Source: Anaerolineales bacterium
GTDB taxonomy: Bacteria > Chloroflexota > Anaerolineae > Anaerolineales > DRMV01
Length of the DNA stretch: 9,729 bases
Direction of reading: 5' to 3'
Assembly: GCA_027026295.1 (NCBI GenBank)
Contig: JALVOR010000310.1
Location: 1 to 9,729 of the forward strand
Shown: in pieces, positions 6,073 to 9,729 of the stretch
Position numbering within the stretch: the stretch's first letter is position 1
Layout: each line of letters opens with the position of its first letter
Notes under the pieces: generated by a model
The model's input: only the letters and a program-made list of their open reading frames with translations
Told to the model about the DNA's origin: nothing
Database searches by the model: none
Position numbers and translations under genes: made by a program

Positions 6073-7989
6073 ATGGCCAAGATTATTGGCATCGACCTGG
6101 GTACGACCAACAGCGTTGTCGCAGTCATGGAAGGCGGCAATCCTGTCGTTATCCCCACCGCCGAGGGTTCCCGCCTGTGCCCTTCGGTGGTTGCATTTAC
6201 GAAAAACGGTGAACGTCTGGTGGGGCAACTGGCAAAGCGTCAGGCCATCACCAACTCGGAAAACACCATCTACTCCATCAAGCGCTTCATGGGTCGGCGT
6301 TATGATGAAGTGGAAGAAGAACGGAACATGGTTTCCTACAAGGTGGTGAAGGGACCAGCGGGCGACGCCCGCGTCCACGTTCCTGCAACAGGCAAGGAAT
6401 ACACGCCCCAGGAAATTTCGGCGATGATCCTCGCCAAACTCAAGGCCGACGCCGAGGCCTATCTCGGCGAACCGGTGACCAAAGCCGTCATCACCGTGCC
6501 CGCCTACTTCAACGACAGCCAACGCCAGGCCACCAAAGACGCCGGCAAAATCGCCGGGCTGGAAGTGATGCGCATCATCAACGAGCCCACCGCCGCGGCG
6601 CTGGCCTACGGCCTGGACAAAAAGAGCAACGAGACCATTCTGGTGTTCGACCTGGGCGGCGGCACGTTCGACGTTTCCATTCTGGAAGTCGGCGATGGCG
6701 TCATTGAGGTGAAAGCCACCAACGGCGATACCCACCTGGGCGGCGACAACTGGGACGAGCGCCTGGTGAATTACCTCGCCGACGAATTCCAGAAGGAATA
6801 TGGCATCGACCTGCGGCAGCAAAACGACGCCCTCCAGCGCCTGCGCGAAGCCGCAGAAAAGGCAAAAATCGAACTCTCCACGGTGATGGAAACCGAGGTC
6901 AACCTACCTTACATCACCATGGACCAGACCGGCCCGAAGCACCTGGTGACCAAGATCAGCCGCTCCAAGTTCGAGCAACTTACCGAAGACCTGGTCGAAC
7001 GGCTGAAGGGGCCCTTCTTCGCAGCCCTCAAAGACGCCAACCTCAAGCCCGAAGACCTGGACGAAGTGGTGCTGGTCGGCGGCTCGACCCGTATGCCGAT
7101 GGTGCAGCAACTGGTGCGCCAACTGACCGGCAAGGAACCGCACAAGGGCGTCAACCCCGATGAAGTGGTTGCCATTGGCGCCGCCATTCAGGCTGGCGTG
7201 CTGGGCGGCGAGGTGAAAGACGTCCTCTTGCTGGATGTTACCCCGCTCAGCCTGGGTGTGGAAACCCTGGGCGGCGTGATGACCGTGCTCATCCCCCGCA
7301 ACACCACCATCCCGGTCAAGAAGACCGAAGTCTTCACCACCGCCGAAGACAACCAGACCGCGGTCGACGTTCACGTGCTGCAGGGCGAGCGCCCGATGGC
7401 TGCCGACAACATGAGCCTGGGCCGCTTCCGCCTGGAAGGCATCCCGCCTGCGCCGCGTGGCGTGCCGCAAATCGAGGTGACCTTCGACATCGACGCCAAC
7501 GGCATCCTCAACGTCACCGCACGCGACAAGGCCACCGGCAAAGAGCAGAAAGTCACCATCACGGCTTCCACCAACCTGAACAAAGACGAAGTGGAACGCA
7601 TGGTGCAGGAAGCCAAGGCGCACGAAGCGGAAGACAAACGCCGCCGCGACCTCATCGAAGCCCGCAACACTGCCGACGCGATGGCTTACCAGACCGAAAA
7701 GACGCTGCGCGAACTGGGCGACAAACTACCCGCCGACGAGCGCGAGCGCATCCAGAACAAGGTCAACGAACTGAAAGAGGCTCAAAAGAGCGACGACCTG
7801 GAGCGCATCAAGCAACTTACTGAAGAAGTGCAGCAAATCTGGCACACCATCAGCCAGCAACTTTACCAGCAGCAACAGCAGCAGCCCGGCGGTGCGGCCG
7901 CTCCCGGCGCCAACGGCGGCGAGGCTAACGGCACCACCGGCGACGCTGGCGAAGGCGAAGTGGTGGACGGCGAATTCCGCGAGGCATAA
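6073..7989 (+). CDS. dnaK: Chaperone protein DnaK (Hsp70)
   Basis: A full-length 638-residue Hsp70 that binds exposed hydrophobic segments of unfolded proteins in an ATP-controlled cycle with DnaJ and GrpE in the cytoplasm. The nucleotide-binding domain (about 1-382) shows phosphate-1 [14 protein letters not shown] (5-18), [16 protein letters not shown] (169-184), phosphate-2 [10 protein letters not shown] (193-202) and the adenosine motif [10 protein letters not shown] (335-344). The interdomain linker is [12 protein letters not shown] (383-394), followed by the beta substrate domain with [13 protein letters not shown] (471-483) and a helical lid. The tail has a Gln run (about 596-604), a Gly/Ala-rich segment and the ending [12 protein letters not shown]. 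The segment at about 74-110 is longer than in Bacillus DnaK, as in most diderm-type DnaKs. The start is fixed by aaggagg at 6061-6067. No grpE, dnaJ or hrcA lies beside it; a strong terminator follows, so it appears to be transcribed alone. Confidence 0.99.
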   Translation: MAKIIGIDLGTTNSVVAVMEGGNPVVIPTAEGSRLCPSVVAFTKNGERLVGQLAKRQAITNSENTIYSIKRFMGRRYDEVEEERNMVSYKVVKGPAGDARVHVPATGKEYTPQEISAMILAKLKADAEAYLGEPVTKAVITVPAYFNDSQRQATKDAGKIAGLEVMRIINEPTAAALAYGLDKKSNETILVFDLGGGTFDVSILEVGDGVIEVKATNGDTHLGGDNWDERLVNYLADEFQKEYGIDLRQQNDALQRLREAAEKAKIELSTVMETEVNLPYITMDQTGPKHLVTKISRSKFEQLTEDLVERLKGPFFAALKDANLKPEDLDEVVLVGGSTRMPMVQQLVRQLTGKEPHKGVNPDEVVAIGAAIQAGVLGGEVKDVLLLDVTPLSLGVETLGGVMTVLIPRNTTIPVKKTEVFTTAEDNQTAVDVHVLQGERPMAADNMSLGRFRLEGIPPAPRGVPQIEVTFDIDANGILNVTARDKATGKEQKVTITASTNLNKDEVERMVQEAKAHEAEDKRRRDLIEARNTADAMAYQTEKTLRELGDKLPADERERIQNKVNELKEAQKSDDLERIKQLTEEVQQIWHTISQQLYQQQQQQPGGAAAPGANGGEANGTTGDAGEGEVVDGEFREA

Positions 7990-8012
7990 TGCCTGAAACC
8001 GTGACCAAAGCC

Positions 8013-8050
8013 AACACCGGCATCTGGTTTTCAGATGCCGGTGTTTTCGT
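8013..8050 (+). terminator. Intrinsic terminator of dnaK
   Basis: A perfect 14-bp GC-rich stem (8013-8026 with 8032-8045) around a 5-base loop is followed by an interrupted T tract, beginning 23 bases after the dnaK stop. It is a strong factor-independent terminator and separates dnaK from the repeat and the opposing gene beyond. Confidence 0.93.
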
Positions 8051-8080
8051 TTTGCTGGGGCAAAGGAGAGCCACAGATTG

Positions 8081-8247
8081 ACACGATTGGAAACACAGAA
8101 GACACAGAAAAACCACGAAAACACAGAAATGCACTTTGCGTCTTTGTTTCCTCTGCGCCCTTTGCGTTATCTTGGCGTCCTAAAAATCAGCGGCCTTCCA
8201 TTTTATCCGCGTGCATCCGTGGCCCATTTTCCCAAGGCTAAACAGTT
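8081..8247. repeat. Dispersed repeat, copy B
   Basis: This non-coding stretch, between the dnaK terminator and the 3' end of the oxidase gene, is built from recognisable modules: ccacagatt-like units at 8081-8090; about four acacagaaa-like units at 8092-8130; a ctttgcg/tctttg/cctctgcgccctttgcg segment at 8133-8167; then 8171-8247, which matches 968-1043 in the same orientation (8 substitutions and 1 gap in 77 columns by hand). Short open frames through it are repeat wording, not genes. It ends 8 bases before the oxidase stop codon at 8256. Confidence 0.8.
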
Positions 8248-8255
8248 GCGAGGCG

Positions 8256-9692
8256 TCATGTAAAACGCGCCTTCAGCGGCGCGAACAGCCGCCGGTACTG
8301 GTCGGTTTGCAGCACTTCGTTGGGGTCCAACTGCGCCTTGAGGTCGAAATAGCGCCGCAGGGTGTCTTCGCCCAACGAGGCCAGCCAGGCGTCGGGGGTC
8401 AGGGTGGCGTCTTTGGCCAAGTAAAAGCGCCCGCCTGCCTGCAGCACGATGCGGTTGAGCACGTCGGCCATATCCTGCAGGCGGCGGCGGTTGCCGCGGG
8501 TGACGCGGAAATCCATGGCCAGCGAAAAGCCGTCCACCGCGTGGGAAAGCAGGAAGCGGTCGGGGCGGTGGCGCTTGACCACGCCCAGGTAGGTGGGCAG
8601 GCCGTGGCGGTGGGTGGTTTCCAGCACTTCGCGGAAAGCCTCGTAGGCGTTTTCCTTGGGCACGAAGCACTGATACTGAATCAGCCCGCCCTTGCCGTAG
8701 GCGCGTTCCCAGTGGGGAACATAGTCGAGCAGGAAGTTGAACGCCGCGTGGGACTGGCGGAAGGTCTTGTGGTTCCCCAAGGTGCGGGCGCTGAGGTATT
8801 TGGCCGTGTTGATGCCCCACAGGCCGAGGCGGTTCATGAAGGGGCGCATGAACATCCACAGCACGCTCTTGGGCACGAAGAGGATGTTTTCGGGCAAGGT
8901 CTGGTAATCCAGCGCCAGGGTGCGCGCGGGGTGCCGGTCTTCGCCGGGTTCCAGATAGCGGGCAACGTGAATCTGCCCCCGCCCCAGACCCTTGCACTGG
9001 GCCGTGCCGTCTAACCAGGCGACCACATAGTCGCTGGATTCCTTGTGCGCGTCCAGGTCGTCTAACATTTGCTTCAGGTGGGGCACCGACCACGCGCCGA
9101 CTTCCACTTCGCCGGAATGCACCTTGTGCAGCCGCAGGGTGATTTCAGTGAACACCCCCAGCGTGCCCATACTGCTCACCAGCGCGGGGAAGAGGTCGTC
9201 GTCGGGGGAAAGGGTAACTTCCTCGCCCGTGGGCAGCAGCGCCCGCAGGCGGGTAACGTGCTCGCCGATGGTGCCGGCCAGCCAGTTGTTCTTGCCGTGC
9301 ACATTGGCCGCTAAGCAGCCGCCGATGGTGGGCTTCATGGTGCCGGGCACCACCGCAGGCCACCAGCCGTCTTCCAGGGCGTATTGCCACAGGCGCTCGA
9401 TGGTCACGCCCGGCTCCACGGTGATTTCGCCGCTGTCGGGGTTCCACGCCAAGATGCGGTTCATGCGCCGCAGGTCGAGCACCACCCCGCCGGAAGCCAT
9501 GTGGGGGTCGCCGTAACTGCGGCCTGCGCCCCGCAGCGCCACCCGCAGGTTGCGTTCTTGGGCTTCGCGGAGGAAGTGGGCAACCTGCTCCGCGTGGGTC
9601 GGGCGGAAGACGTAAGCCGGCGCGCTGATGCTGTGGCCGAAGTTTTCCAGCCGGCGGAGATGGTCGAGGGAGAGGGTGAGGTGAGAGGGCAT
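8256..9692 (-). CDS. DprE1-like FAD-linked oxidase
   Basis: A 478-residue FAD-dependent oxidase resembling mycobacterial DprE1, which oxidises the 2'-hydroxyl of decaprenylphosphoryl-ribose as the first half of an epimerisation; a short-chain reductase (DprE2) then completes it. Recognisable blocks: RGAGRSYGD at 54-62 and VVPGTMKPTIGGCLAANVHG at 114-133 with HGKN at 132-135 for FAD binding; AYGKGGLIQYQCFVP at 331-345; GGRFYLAKD at 420-428, whose K427 aligns by eye with the catalytic Lys418 of the M. tuberculosis enzyme. At the position of Cys387, the residue attacked by benzothiazinones, this protein has Ala392. I chose the ATG at 9692, with gagg about 6 bases upstream, over a TTG at 9719 that has no ribosome site. 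The FAD-binding start of the family fits either. No reductase partner is in the window; it may lie beyond the right edge, upstream in the transcription direction. The exact substrate is inferred from family only. Confidence 0.87.
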   Translation of the reverse strand: MPSHLTLSLDHLRRLENFGHSISAPAYVFRPTHAEQVAHFLREAQERNLRVALRGAGRSYGDPHMASGGVVLDLRRMNRILAWNPDSGEITVEPGVTIERLWQYALEDGWWPAVVPGTMKPTIGGCLAANVHGKNNWLAGTIGEHVTRLRALLPTGEEVTLSPDDDLFPALVSSMGTLGVFTEITLRLHKVHSGEVEVGAWSVPHLKQMLDDLDAHKESSDYVVAWLDGTAQCKGLGRGQIHVARYLEPGEDRHPARTLALDYQTLPENILFVPKSVLWMFMRPFMNRLGLWGINTAKYLSARTLGNHKTFRQSHAAFNFLLDYVPHWERAYGKGGLIQYQCFVPKENAYEAFREVLETTHRHGLPTYLGVVKRHRPDRFLLSHAVDGFSLAMDFRVTRGNRRRLQDMADVLNRIVLQAGGRFYLAKDATLTPDAWLASLGEDTLRRYFDLKAQLDPNEVLQTDQYRRLFAPLKARFT

Positions 9693-9729
9693 GGGGGGCC
9701 TCGGGGGATGAGGATTCAAGATTTAGGAT

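Noticed and set aside
5974..7623. Long - strand frames opposite dnaK (282 and 239 residues)
   Set aside because: Open frames antisense to dnaK are a common artefact of its biased codon use in GC-rich genomes.
8092..8130. Possible CRISPR-like array from repeated acacagaaa units
   Set aside because: The units are about 9-11 bases with no spacers and no cas gene; they are part of the dispersed repeat family.
8035..8263. Short + strand frames and an overlapping - strand frame across the dnaK downstream region
   Set aside because: They read through the terminator and repeat copy B; no start signal and no protein-like composition.

Overview
The window looks like part of a GC-rich chromosome from the phylum Chloroflexota, most likely an Anaerolineae-type lineage. 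This is inferred from three things: a DnaK of that general type, a lipoprotein solute-binding protein with an Ala/Thr/Glu/Pro linker, and a secreted NBR1-like Ig-domain protein with a Thr-Pro linker. I could not run any search, so the taxonomy is provisional. There is no rRNA, tRNA, CRISPR array, transposase or phage gene that I can see.

Layout from left to right. (1) 3-692, + strand: the C-terminal part of an exported-looking protein with an NBR1-type Ig domain and an unrecognised C-terminal domain. (2) 693-1072: no gene; this stretch is a composite, partly palindromic dispersed repeat. (3) 1073-4289, + strand: a three-gene cassette of GT2-like glycosyltransferase, Gfo/Idh/MocA oxidoreductase and GT4-like glycosyltransferase, probably making or attaching a modified sugar on a surface glycan. 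It ends at a bidirectional terminator (4321-4354). (4) 4381-5844, - strand: a family 1 extracellular solute-binding lipoprotein of a sugar-type ABC importer, with no permease or ATPase gene next to it. (5) 5845-6072: a divergent promoter region. (6) 6073-7989, + strand: dnaK, apparently monocistronic, closed by a strong 14-bp stem terminator. (7) 8048-8255: a second copy of the dispersed repeat. (8) 8256-9692, - strand: a DprE1-like FAD-dependent oxidase, the epimerisation enzyme family best known from arabinan precursor synthesis.

Functionally, the glycosyltransferase cassette and the DprE1-like oxidase both point to cell-surface glycan synthesis. The binding protein and the NBR1-domain protein are envelope proteins, and DnaK is housekeeping. 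The strongest non-genic signal is the repeat family. Two copies about 7.2 kb apart share a 77-column block at about 88% identity by my hand alignment, and the left copy is additionally flanked by an inverted version of the same modules, giving an element of about 300 bp with inverted ends. I did not find a clearly new multi-gene system; the repeat element, the unknown C-terminal domain of the first protein and the DprE1-like enzyme deserve the closest second look.
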